NCBI RefSeq assembly: GCF_900091495.1
Contig: NZ_LT607413.1
Location: 7,571,501 to 7,635,500, forward strand
From: Micromonospora echinospora
GTDB taxonomy: Bacteria; Actinomycetota; Actinomycetes; Mycobacteriales; Micromonosporaceae
Length of the DNA stretch: 64,000 bases
Direction of reading: 5' to 3'
Shown: piece by piece, positions 43,472-51,213 of the stretch
Layout of the letters: every line of letters begins with the position of its first letter
Numbering within the stretch: position 1 is the first letter of the stretch
Position numbers and translations under genes: made by a program
The notes under the pieces: generated by a model
The model's database searches: none
Seen by the model: the letters and a program-made list of their open reading frames with translations, nothing else
Told to the model about the DNA's origin: nothing

Positions 43472-43496
43472 TAATAGTCAATAAACCTTTCTATTA
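43472..43496 (-). promoter_or_regulatory. Inverted repeat upstream of nagZ, ROK-like operator candidate
   Basis: TAATAG (43472-43477) and CTATTA (43491-43496) flank a 13-nt centre. On the nagZ strand it contains AGAAAGGTTTATTGAC, similar to the GAAAGTTTACTAAC-type boxes bound by ROK repressors such as CsnR. This is a striking AT-rich patch in a 70+ percent GC region. Confidence 0.45.
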
Positions 43497-43563
43497 CTGA
43501 GAGTGGCGGATCGGTCGACCCGTGCCGTGGCACCGACGTGCGCGGTCGTGCGAAAGTGCGGGG

Positions 43564-43689
43564 GTGCATTCCTCGCTGATCACCGCCGCCGACGAGGTCG
43601 ACTGGTACGACATTCCCGGGGTCCGCCTGCTCGGGCTGGTCGTCGGCGGCCTGCTCCTGATCGCCGCGATCCGGGCCATGTTCCGCTGA
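43564..43689 (+). CDS. Short single-span membrane microprotein (41 aa)
   Basis: GTG 43564 opens a 41-codon frame. It has a polar N-terminus (VHSSLITAADEVDWYDIPG), then a clean membrane span (VRLLGLVVGGLLLIAAIRAM) and the end FR-stop. Codon third positions are strongly GC, as in neighbouring genes, and the WYDIP-R pattern before a span looks like a real small protein rather than chance. The ribosome site is weak (GAAAGTGCGGG region). It is divergent from nagZ and upstream of the F420-type oxidoreductase gene. Function unknown. Confidence 0.5.
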   Translation: MHSSLITAADEVDWYDIPGVRLLGLVVGGLLLIAAIRAMFR

Positions 43690-43765
43690 GCCGACCGCGC
43701 CGGATCCACGTCCGTTCCCGGCGGACGCGACCGGCGACGGCGCCGCCCGGCCCGGCCAGCGCGGT

Positions 43766-43777
43766 GTGACGCGTCAC
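43766..43777 (+). promoter_or_regulatory. Perfect 12-bp palindrome before the F420-type oxidoreductase gene
   Basis: GTGACGCGTCAC is fully self-complementary and lies 67 nt before ATG 43845. It resembles the GTGA...TCAC half-sites of CRP/FNR regulators but with a shorter centre. The binding protein is unknown. Confidence 0.4.
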
Positions 43778-43844
43778 CCCCGGGGTACCGCGAAGGTTGT
43801 CCGGCCCGGAGGGTCCGGCGCCCCGGACGCGGCGAGGGGGAAAG

Positions 43845-44795
43845 ATGAAGATCGGTTACTTCCTGTCCAGTGAGGAGTTCACACCGGCCGAACTCGTGGA
43901 GCAGGCACGCGGGGCCGAACGCGCCGGCTTCGAGGCACTGTGGATCTCCGACCACTACCACCCGTGGGTGGACGCCCAGGGCCAGAGCCCGTTCGTCTGG
44001 TCGGTGATCGGCGCGCTCAGTCAGGTCTGCCGGCTCCCGGTGACCACCGCGGTGACCTGCCCGACCGTCCGGATCCACCCGGCGGTGCTGGCCCAGGCCG
44101 CGGCGACCAGCGCGGTGCTGCACTCCGGGCGGTTCGTGCTCGGCGTCGGCTCCGGCGAGGCCCTCAACGAGCACATCCTCGGCGACCCGTGGCCGGGCGC
44201 GGACGTCCGGCTGGAGATGTTGGAGGAGGCGGTCGCGGTGATGCGCGAACTCTGGGCCGGCGGCTTCGTCGACCACCGGGGCCGGCACTACACCGTCGAG
44301 CACGCCCGGATCTACACGCTGCCGGAGGAGCCGCCGAAGGTCTACGTCTCCGGCTTCGGCCCGAAGGCGGTCGACCTGGCCGCCCGGATCGGCGACGGCT
44401 ACGTCAACACCTCCCCCGACGCCGAACTGGTCCGGCGGTTCCGCGACGGCGGGGGCGGCGACAAGCCGTGCCAGGCCGGGTTCAAGGCCGCGTACGCCGA
44501 CAGCGTCGACGAGGGCGCGCGGATCGCGTACGAGCGCTGGCCGAACGCCGGCGTGCCCGGCGAGCTGTCCCAGGTGCTCCCCTCACCGCGCCACTTCGAG
44601 CAGGCCGCCCAGATGGTGGACCCGGACACGGTACGGGAGGCGTTCGTCTGCGGCCGGGACGCCGACGCGCACCTGGCGAAGATCGAGGAGTACGCCAAGG
44701 CCGGCTTCGACGAGGTCTACGTGGCCAACACCGGCCCGCACTGGCAGGGCCTGTTCGACCTGTACCAGCACGAGGTCCTGCCCCGGCTCCGGTGA
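43845..44795 (+). CDS. LLM-class F420-dependent oxidoreductase (TIGR03557-like)
   Basis: 316 residues, bacterial-luciferase-like barrel. KIGYFLSSEEFTPAELVEQA opens as in F420-dependent glucose-6-phosphate-dehydrogenase-related proteins. SDHYHPWVDAQGQSPFVW carries the F420-contact His/Trp, and RFVLGVGSGEALNEHILGD the phosphate-binding loop. It should use coenzyme F420, which actinomycetes make, to oxidise or reduce an unidentified substrate. ATG 43845 is preceded by GGGGGAAAG. A 12-bp palindrome lies upstream. recQ follows about 105 nt downstream. Confidence 0.88.
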   Translation: MKIGYFLSSEEFTPAELVEQARGAERAGFEALWISDHYHPWVDAQGQSPFVWSVIGALSQVCRLPVTTAVTCPTVRIHPAVLAQAAATSAVLHSGRFVLGVGSGEALNEHILGDPWPGADVRLEMLEEAVAVMRELWAGGFVDHRGRHYTVEHARIYTLPEEPPKVYVSGFGPKAVDLAARIGDGYVNTSPDAELVRRFRDGGGGDKPCQAGFKAAYADSVDEGARIAYERWPNAGVPGELSQVLPSPRHFEQAAQMVDPDTVREAFVCGRDADAHLAKIEEYAKAGFDEVYVANTGPHWQGLFDLYQHEVLPRLR

Positions 44796-44900
44796 GCCGG
44801 CCGGTCCGGGCGACCCCGCCGCCACCGGCGGAAACACCCACGTCGCCGGCCGGGGAGGCACGGTTTCACCCCCGGCCGGTCCGGGTACCACCGGCCACCG

Positions 44901-46538
44901 ATGAAACGATCCCGCGACACCACCGCCCTGCACCGCGCCGCCCGGGACCTGTTCGGCTGGGACGAGCTGCGACCCGACCAGCTCGCCGCCATGCGGGCGG
45001 TGATGCAGCGACGCGACGCGCTGGTAGTCCTGCCCACCGGCGCCGGCAAGTCCGCCGTCTACCAGATCCCCGCGAGCCTCATCCCCGGTTGCACCGTGGT
45101 GATCAGCCCGCTGCTCGCCCTCCAGCAGGACCAGATCGCCTCCCTGCACGAGCGGCAGCGGCCGGAACTGCGGGCGGTGCGGGTCAGCTCCGCCGAGACC
45201 CCGGCCCAGCAGGCCGAGGCGCTCGCCGAGATCCGTGCCGGACGGGCGGAGTTCCTCTTCATCACCCCCGAGCAGCTCAGCGACCCCACCCGGCTGGCCG
45301 AGGTCCGCGCGCTGGAACCGGCGCTGGTGGCGATCGACGAGGCGCACTGCATCTCCGCCTGGGGCCACGACTTCCGCCCCGACTACCTGGCGCTGGGGCA
45401 CCTGATCGAGGGCATCGGCCGGCCGCCGGTGGTGGCGCTGACCGCCACCGCCTCACCGCCGGTCCGCGACGACATCGTCGCCCGGCTGCACCTGCGCGAC
45501 CCGGAACTGGTGCTCTCCGGGCTGGACCGACCGAACCTCTTCCTGGAGGTCGCGCACTGCCCCACCGAGGACTACCGCTGGCGACGGCTCGTCGCGTTGC
45601 TGCGCGAGGACGAACGGCCGGGCATCATCTACACCCCGACCCGACGGTCCGCGGAGGACCTGGCCGGGCGGCTCACCGACGCCGGCTTCCCGGCGCAGTA
45701 CTACCACGGCGGCATGCCGGCCGGGGCCCGCGACGACCTGCACCGGGCCTTCCTCGCCAACCAGGTGCCCATCATGGTGGCGACCTCGGCGTTCGGCATG
45801 GGCATCGACAAGCCGAACATCGCCTGGGTGGTGCACATGGCGCTGCCGGACTCGCCGGACAGCTACTTCCAGGAGATCGGCCGGGCCGGGCGGGACGGCC
45901 AGCCGGCCCGGGTGCTGCTGCTCTGGCAGGCCGAGGACGTGGGCCTGCAACGCTACTTCACCGGCGGCCTGCCGGACGAACGACAGCTGCACGAGTTGGC
46001 CGCGCTGCTGCGCGCCAAACCGGTCAACCGGAAGCAGTTGCGGGAACTGACCGGCCTCGGCCCCCGCAAGCTCGGCCAGTACCTCGCCCTGCTGGAGCAG
46101 GTCGGTGCCGTCGCTCCCCGGGGCCGGCAGCGCATCGGCGCCCCCCGCTACGCCCCGGCACCGGTGGACGCCGCGCGCGCGGCGCTGGCCGAGGCGGAAC
46201 GCCAACAGACCGTGACCCGGTCCCGCACCGACATGATGCGGGCCTTCGCCGAGACCAGCGGCTGCCGGGGGCAGGCCCTGCTGGCGTACTTCGGGGAACA
46301 GATGACCGAGGTCTGCGGGCACTGCGACAACTGCCACGCCGGCACCAGCGTCGCCGCCGTCGAGGAGACCGGGGATCCGCTCTTCCCGGTGCACAGCCAG
46401 GTCCGCCACCCCGAGTGGGGGGCCGGCATGGTGCTCGGCTACGAGGAGGACCGGATGACGGTTCTCTTCGACGACGTCGGGTACAAGACGCTGTCCGTGC
46501 CCGTGGTGAGTGGGCAGGCGTTGCTGAGCCTGGTTTAG
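44901..46538 (+). CDS. recQ: RecQ-family ATP-dependent DNA helicase
   Basis: 545 residues. Walker A VVLPTGAGKSAVYQ (about 42-55), DEAH-box AIDEAHCISAWGHDFRPDY (about 144-162), motif V/VI with TSAFGMGIDKPNIAWVVH and EIGRAGRDGQPA. The RecQ zinc site is present as SGCRGQ...VCGHCDNCH (about 452-478). The HRDC domain is missing; instead a C-terminal segment (about 490-545) HPEWGAGMVLGYEEDRMTVLF resembles a small SH3-like UvrD/CarD-type patch. 3'-5' unwinding in recombination and repair is expected. Confidence 0.92.
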   Translation: MKRSRDTTALHRAARDLFGWDELRPDQLAAMRAVMQRRDALVVLPTGAGKSAVYQIPASLIPGCTVVISPLLALQQDQIASLHERQRPELRAVRVSSAETPAQQAEALAEIRAGRAEFLFITPEQLSDPTRLAEVRALEPALVAIDEAHCISAWGHDFRPDYLALGHLIEGIGRPPVVALTATASPPVRDDIVARLHLRDPELVLSGLDRPNLFLEVAHCPTEDYRWRRLVALLREDERPGIIYTPTRRSAEDLAGRLTDAGFPAQYYHGGMPAGARDDLHRAFLANQVPIMVATSAFGMGIDKPNIAWVVHMALPDSPDSYFQEIGRAGRDGQPARVLLLWQAEDVGLQRYFTGGLPDERQLHELAALLRAKPVNRKQLRELTGLGPRKLGQYLALLEQVGAVAPRGRQRIGAPRYAPAPVDAARAALAEAERQQTVTRSRTDMMRAFAETSGCRGQALLAYFGEQMTEVCGHCDNCHAGTSVAAVEETGDPLFPVHSQVRHPEWGAGMVLGYEEDRMTVLFDDVGYKTLSVPVVSGQALLSLV

Positions 46539-46606
46539 CCTGTTTCCGGCCCGCCGCCTCCGGCGCGGGGCCGTCGAGGTGAGTGCACAGCGAGAGGGGC
46601 GTTGCC

Positions 46607-47110
46607 GTGATCGAACAGCCGGCGTACACCGGGTTCGGGTTCTCCGACGAGGAGTGGGGGTTGTTGGTCGGCCTGCCCCAGTCGGTCCTGACCGCGGCGA
46701 GCGCGGCGGAGTCCGACGGCACCCGGCGCACCCGGGCGGAGAGCGCCGCCGGGCTGGAGACCATCGCGTCCGGCCGGGAGTCGGCGAGTCCGCTGGTCGC
46801 CGCCGTGGCCGGGGAGGTCGTCTCCCGGGTGGGCGACCCGGAGGCCGGCGAGGAACTGCCGGTGCTCGCGCCGTCCGACCCACAGGCCATGATCGACGAC
46901 GTGCTCGCCCGCGCCGGGCAGGCCGCCGCGCTGCTCGCGGCCCGGGTGGACGAGGGGCAGGCCGGAGCGTACCGGCACTGGCTGGTGGAGATCGCCGACC
47001 AGGTGGTGACGGCGGCCTCGACGGGCGGGATCCTCGGCCTCGGCGGGGACGTGGTCAGCGACTCCGAGCGCCGCTTCCGGGACCGGCTGGCGCAGGTGCT
47101 CAACGACTGA
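46607..47110 (+). CDS. Conserved hypothetical helical protein
   Basis: 167 residues from GTG 46607 with GAGAGGGG upstream. All-helical, acidic and soluble: FGFSDEEWGLLVGLPQSVLTAAS at the start, a DPQAMIDDVLARAGQAAALLAAR helix in the middle, then GAYRHWLVEIADQVVTAAS and SDSERRFRDRLAQVL at the end. No signal peptide, membrane span or catalytic motif. It resembles small TerB/tellurite-like or uncharacterised actinobacterial helical proteins but cannot be placed. It follows recQ by about 70 nt on the same strand. Confidence 0.7.
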   Translation: MIEQPAYTGFGFSDEEWGLLVGLPQSVLTAASAAESDGTRRTRAESAAGLETIASGRESASPLVAAVAGEVVSRVGDPEAGEELPVLAPSDPQAMIDDVLARAGQAAALLAARVDEGQAGAYRHWLVEIADQVVTAASTGGILGLGGDVVSDSERRFRDRLAQVLND

Positions 47111-47347
47111 CGCGTCGGGCGTGGCCGTCCCGCCCGCCGGGGCGGCCACCCGCGCCCACCGGCGCACGACCCGGCGTCCCCGCCGCAGGCCGCCGACGCA
47201 CGGTCACCGGGCCGTCGTCTCGGGCGCTCGGGGACACCGACGACCCCACCTTCCCGCGACCGTCCGGCGCCCCCGGGTACACCGCGCGTCCCGAGTGTCG
47301 GTCCCCTCGTCGAGAATGGGGGGCGCCGGCGCTCGGAAGGGGGGACG

Positions 47348-48391
47348 ATGCTGCCGACGGAGACTGTGGACACCGCGCGTCTGCCGCCCGCCGACCGGTG
47401 GCCGTACTGGTTGGAACTGACCGGCCGGGCCGCCGCGCCGATCGCCATGAGCAGCGAGCACGCCGCCGACTTCCGGGGCAGCGCCCGCCTGGTCGACCTC
47501 GGCGGCGTCTCGCTGACCCGGTTCCGGTACCAGTCCCTCGCCGGGCGCCGCACCCCGAAGCTCATCCGACAGGGCGATCCCGACATCTACCAGCTCGCCC
47601 TGACCGTCGCCGGGTCCAGCGGGATCAGTGCCCGTCGCCGGCACACCGAGATGCGACAGGGCGCGTTCACCCTCATCGACTACGGCCGGCCGTACGAGCT
47701 CGTCCACATGGCCGACGGAGTCCGCCGGGAGGCGGGCGCGCTGACCGTGGTGATCCCCAAGGCGATGCTGCCGATCCCCGCCGCCAAGCTGGACCGGCTC
47801 ACCGCCAGCCGGCTCAGCGGGTCGGAGGGGATGGGGGCGCTCGTCGCCCAGCACCTCGACCGGCTCGTCCGGCACCCAGAACAGTTCACCCCAGCCGAGG
47901 CCCCCCGGCTGGCCGGCATCACCGTCGACCTGGTCGCGGCGATGCTGGCCGGGCAGATCGACGCGGAGGAGGCGCTGCCGGTCGACGTACGGCAGCAGGC
48001 GATGCTCACCCGGGTGCTCGCCTTCATCGACCGCCATCTCGGCGACGCCACGCTCACCCCGCAGACCGTCGCCGACGCCCACCACATCTCCGTCCGGACC
48101 CTGCACCGGCTCTTCGTCGCCGAGCGGGAGACCGTCGCCCAGGTGATCCGCCGCCGCCGGTTGGAACGCTGCCGGCAGGACCTGGCCGACCCGCGCCTGC
48201 ACGGTCGGGCCGTGCAGGCGATCGGGTGGCGGTGGGGCTTCACCGACAAGGCGCACTTCAGCCGGGCCTTCCGGGCGGCCTACGGGATGAGCCCCCAGTC
48301 CTACCGGGAGGCCCAGGCGTTGGCACGGACGGTCAACCCGGTGGCACCCCGCGTCAACGACCCACCGGCATACTGGCCACTGACCGGCTGA
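47348..48391 (+). CDS. AraC-family transcriptional regulator with AraC_binding_2-type sensor domain
   Basis: 347 residues. The N-terminal domain (about 10-200) has RFRYQSLAGRRTPKLIRQGD and FTLIDYGRPYELVH, typical of the AraC ligand-binding-like domain of actinomycete regulators. The two AraC helix-turn-helices are LTPQTVADAHHISVRTLHRLF (about 238-258) and AVQAIGWRWGFTDKAHFSRAF (about 285-305), followed by YGMSPQSYRE. No inducer or target is visible; it stands alone, with the topoisomerase gene convergent downstream. Confidence 0.92.
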   Translation: MLPTETVDTARLPPADRWPYWLELTGRAAAPIAMSSEHAADFRGSARLVDLGGVSLTRFRYQSLAGRRTPKLIRQGDPDIYQLALTVAGSSGISARRRHTEMRQGAFTLIDYGRPYELVHMADGVRREAGALTVVIPKAMLPIPAAKLDRLTASRLSGSEGMGALVAQHLDRLVRHPEQFTPAEAPRLAGITVDLVAAMLAGQIDAEEALPVDVRQQAMLTRVLAFIDRHLGDATLTPQTVADAHHISVRTLHRLFVAERETVAQVIRRRRLERCRQDLADPRLHGRAVQAIGWRWGFTDKAHFSRAFRAAYGMSPQSYREAQALARTVNPVAPRVNDPPAYWPLTG

Positions 48392-48556
48392 GGCGCCGGT
48401 ACGGTGACCGGCTGCGAGGAGAGAGCACCACGCGGGCAACGGGGGTTGCGGCAGCGTCGTGCCGGCCACTCGACAGTGCGCGACGTGGCTCGAACCGCGG
48501 CGGCCCTCTCCGGCATCCGGTCCCCTGTCACCCGGCTACCGACGCCGGGCCGACCT

Positions 48557-48594
48557 CCGGCCCCGCCGCCGCTCCCGGGCGGGGGTGGGGCCGG
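48557..48594 (-). terminator. Candidate hairpin at the end of the heptose/topoisomerase operon
   Basis: ccggcccc (48557-48564) pairs with ggggccgg (48587-48594), with a further partial GC stem inside. It abuts the topoisomerase stop on the minus strand. Confidence 0.35.
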
Positions 48595-49578
48595 TCAGGC
48601 CTCCTCCAGCAGGGCCAGCACCGCCCGCTCGGCCTCTGGTCGGGGCGTGTCCGGCCCCACCGGGGCGATGACACCGTCGTGGTAGAGGTCCACCACGCGC
48701 GGGTCCACGTAGGAGGCCCGGGCCACCGTGGGGGTGTTGCCGAGCAGCTCGGCGACATCCCGCATCACCGCGACGACAGCCCGCCGCCGGGCCGTGACCG
48801 AGCGCTGGACGCCCGTCATGGCCAGGTCGACCGCGGCCAGCACGGTGGCGTGCCAGGTCCGGAAGTCCTTGGCGGTCATCTCCCCGCCACTGGCCTCGCG
48901 CAGGTAGTCGTTGACCTCGTCGCTGCGCACGTCCCGCCAGGTGGTGCCGTCCCAGTAGCCGAAGAGGCGGTCGGCCGCGCGCCGACGCCGGCGCAGGTTG
49001 CGCAGCACCTGGCACAGTTCCGGGTCGTCGATCCGGCGCACCTGGTCGACGCCGCCCTTGGCGGGGAAGGAGAGGACCACGCAGCCGCCCCGGGACCGGG
49101 CGTGCTGGGGGCGCAGGGTGGCCACGCCGAAGGTCGGATCGTCGCCGGCCGCGTACTGGTCGCTGCCCACCCGGAACGTGCCCATGTCCAGCAACCGGGT
49201 CACCGTCGCCAGGACCCGGTCGCGGCGCAGCCCCCGGCCGGTCAGGTCCCGCTCGACCCGATCCCGCAGCACCGGCAGCCGGTGGGCCACCTCCAGCACG
49301 TGGTCGAACTTCGCCTCGTCGCGTCGCTGCCGCCACTGCGGGTGGTAGAGGTACTGCTTGCGGCCGGCGGCGTCGATCCCGGTGGCCTGGATGTGCCCGT
49401 TCGGGTACGGAGAGATCCACACGTCCCGCCAGGCCGGAGGGATGACCAGCTCCCGCAGCCGGGTCAGCTGCTCGGGGTCCCGCACGGTGGCGCCGGCCGG
49501 GTCGACGAAGCGCCATCCCCGGCCCGCCCGTCGGCGTCCGTACCCCGGCCGGCCCGGATCACTGCGCCGTAACCGCAC
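48595..49578 (-). CDS. DNA topoisomerase IB (eukaryotic-like type)
   Basis: 327 residues from GTG 49578, overlapping the end of the GT9 gene. The N-terminal part RFVDPAGATVRDPEQLTRL and VWISPYPNGHIQATGIDAAG (about 27-75) is the bacterial TopIB N-domain. The catalytic core has KFDHVLEVAHRLPVLR, then TAKDFRTWHATV (about 232-243) with the catalytic Arg/His environment, and the active-site Tyr in ARASYVDPRVVD (about 291). It relaxes supercoils via a 3'-phosphotyrosyl bond. Its place as last gene of the heptose operon is probably incidental co-transcription. Confidence 0.9.
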   Translation of the reverse strand: MRLRRSDPGRPGYGRRRAGRGWRFVDPAGATVRDPEQLTRLRELVIPPAWRDVWISPYPNGHIQATGIDAAGRKQYLYHPQWRQRRDEAKFDHVLEVAHRLPVLRDRVERDLTGRGLRRDRVLATVTRLLDMGTFRVGSDQYAAGDDPTFGVATLRPQHARSRGGCVVLSFPAKGGVDQVRRIDDPELCQVLRNLRRRRRAADRLFGYWDGTTWRDVRSDEVNDYLREASGGEMTAKDFRTWHATVLAAVDLAMTGVQRSVTARRRAVVAVMRDVAELLGNTPTVARASYVDPRVVDLYHDGVIAPVGPDTPRPEAERAVLALLEEA

Positions 49579-50515
49579 CGTCGTCCCGCACCGCCCGTTC
49601 CGCCTCGTCCACCTCGGCCAGTACATGGTCGACGGGGAGCGCCGCCATCGTCGGGTGGACGCCTACCCCGTTCCACTCCGGGTAATCCTCCGTGCCGGCC
49701 CAGAGCGCCCGGTGCCGGGGACGGTCCGGGGGCGGCCCCCAGCGCGACGGCGGGACCGGGCCGAACAACACCACCGAGGGGATGCCGTACCCGGTGGCCA
49801 GGTGGGCGACGCCGGTGTCGCCGCTGACCACCAGCCGGGCGTGGGCGACCAGGGCGGCCAGGTCGGCCAGGCCGGTCCGGCCGGCCAGCACCGCCGTGGC
49901 CGGCAGCCCGGCCCGGCGCGCCACCTGCTCGGCGACGCCGAGTTCGGTGGTCGAGCCGGTCACCACCACCCGGTGCCCGTGCCGCGTCAGGTGCCGGGCG
50001 AGAGCGGCGAACCGCGCGGGCGACCAGCGTTTCGCCGGCACCTTCGTGCCCGGGTGCAGCACGGTCACGCCGACCGGCACCCGGTCCGGCGCCGGTCGGG
50101 CCAGGGCCAGGTCGTCCGGGTCGGCCGGCAGGCCGTACCAGTCGAGCAGCCGGCACCAGCGGCGTACCTCGTGCTCGGCGTCGTCCCACGCCGGGCCGTC
50201 GGGGTGACCGGCCGGCGGGCAGCGGAACGCGAGCAGCCGACCGTGGCCGGTGGCGCGCAGCAGCTCGTGCGACCGTGGCCCACGCCCGTGCAGGTTGACC
50301 GCGATCTCGGGGGGCGGTCCCGACCACTCCAACGGGTCCAGCCCGCTCACCGGCAGCACCCGGTCAACGCCGCCGACCAGTTCGACCAGGGGGTCCAGCC
50401 AGGCCGGGGCGGCCAGCACGAGTTCCCGGTCCGGATGCCCGGCGCGCAGGGCGCGCAGCGCGGGCACGGCGGTGGCGAGGTCGCCGACGCCGAGCGCGCG
50501 CAGCACCAGGATCAC
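49559..50515 (-). CDS. Glycosyltransferase family 9 (heptosyltransferase-like)
   Basis: 318 residues, GT-B fold of the LPS heptosyltransferase family. VLRALGVGDLATAVPALRAL (about 4-23) is the acceptor-domain start with the GD catalytic-base region. VTVLHPGTKVPAKRWSPARF (about 157-176) and SGDTGVAHLATGYGIPSVVLFGP (about 243-265) are the ADP-heptose-side motifs. It would transfer an ADP-activated heptose. GTG 50515 overlaps the SDR stop as GTGA. In a Gram-positive without LPS the acceptor must be another glycan or lipid; the adjacent GmhA/GmhB/HldE genes supply the donor. Confidence 0.88.
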   Translation of the reverse strand: MILVLRALGVGDLATAVPALRALRAGHPDRELVLAAPAWLDPLVELVGGVDRVLPVSGLDPLEWSGPPPEIAVNLHGRGPRSHELLRATGHGRLLAFRCPPAGHPDGPAWDDAEHEVRRWCRLLDWYGLPADPDDLALARPAPDRVPVGVTVLHPGTKVPAKRWSPARFAALARHLTRHGHRVVVTGSTTELGVAEQVARRAGLPATAVLAGRTGLADLAALVAHARLVVSGDTGVAHLATGYGIPSVVLFGPVPPSRWGPPPDRPRHRALWAGTEDYPEWNGVGVHPTMAALPVDHVLAEVDEAERAVRDDGAVTAQ

Positions 50516-51213
50516 GGGTACGAGGACTCCTCCTGGGCGCAGACGACCAGCTCCCGCACCGCGCACCCGGCCGGCTGGGAGAGCGCGAACAGCACGGCGG
50601 CGGCGGTGTCGGCGGGCTCGTTGAGCGCCGCGTCCGGCCCCGGCCGGTACTGGTCGTCCCGGTCGTCGAAGAACGGGGTGCGCATGCCGCCGGGGATCAG
50701 CAGGGTGACGCCGACCTGCCCGGCGAGTTCCGCGGCGAGGGCGCGGGTGAAACCGACCACGCCGAACTTCGCCGCGCAGTACGCGGTGGCGTCGCTGACC
50801 GCCTTGACGCCGAGGGTCGAGGCGACGGTGACCACGGTGCCCCGCGAGGCGAGCAGGTAGGGCAGGGCGGCGCGGACCACCGCGGCGGTGGCGAGCAGGT
50901 CGACGGCGACGATCCGGTCCCAGGTCTCCCCGGGCACGTCCGCCAGCTTGCCGGGTACGTCGATCCCGGCGGCGGTGACCACCGCGTCCAGGCCGCCGGA
51001 GCGTTCGGCGAGCTCCCGGGTGGCGGTCTCGGCGGCCCGGGTGTCGGCCAGGTCGCACTCGATCCAGGGCACCCCGTCGCCGGGCGGCTTCCGGTCCAGC
51101 ACCACCGGTCGGGCACCGGCGCGGGCGACGGCGGTGACGACGGCGGCACCGAGACCACTCGCCCCGCCGGTGATCAGGACGGTCGACCCGTCGGCGAGGA
51201 AACCGCTGCTCAT
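50512..51213 (-). CDS. Short-chain dehydrogenase/reductase in the heptose operon
   Basis: 233 residues, classical SDR. The NAD(P) motif is ITGGASGLGAAVV (about 14-26), then CDLADT and the VVTAAGID pattern (NAAG equivalent). The catalytic Ser is in TVASTLGV and Tyr/Lys in AYCAAKFG (about 144-151). The length and motifs are those of classical SDRs, not the extended-SDR fold of the heptose epimerase HldD. The substrate is unknown; a sugar-modifying step in the pathway is suggested by its position between hldE and the GT9 gene with overlaps on both sides (ATGA, GTGA). Confidence 0.85.
   Translation of the reverse strand: MSSGFLADGSTVLITGGASGLGAAVVTAVARAGARPVVLDRKPPGDGVPWIECDLADTRAAETATRELAERSGGLDAVVTAAGIDVPGKLADVPGETWDRIVAVDLLATAAVVRAALPYLLASRGTVVTVASTLGVKAVSDATAYCAAKFGVVGFTRALAAELAGQVGVTLLIPGGMRTPFFDDRDDQYRPGPDAALNEPADTAAAVLFALSQPAGCAVRELVVCAQEESSYP

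Noticed and set aside
43940..49572. Long plus-strand open frames crossing the LLM, recQ, helical-protein and AraC genes
   Set aside because: They run through stops and starts of well-supported genes in other frames and translate to Arg/Gly/Pro-rich sequence without motifs.
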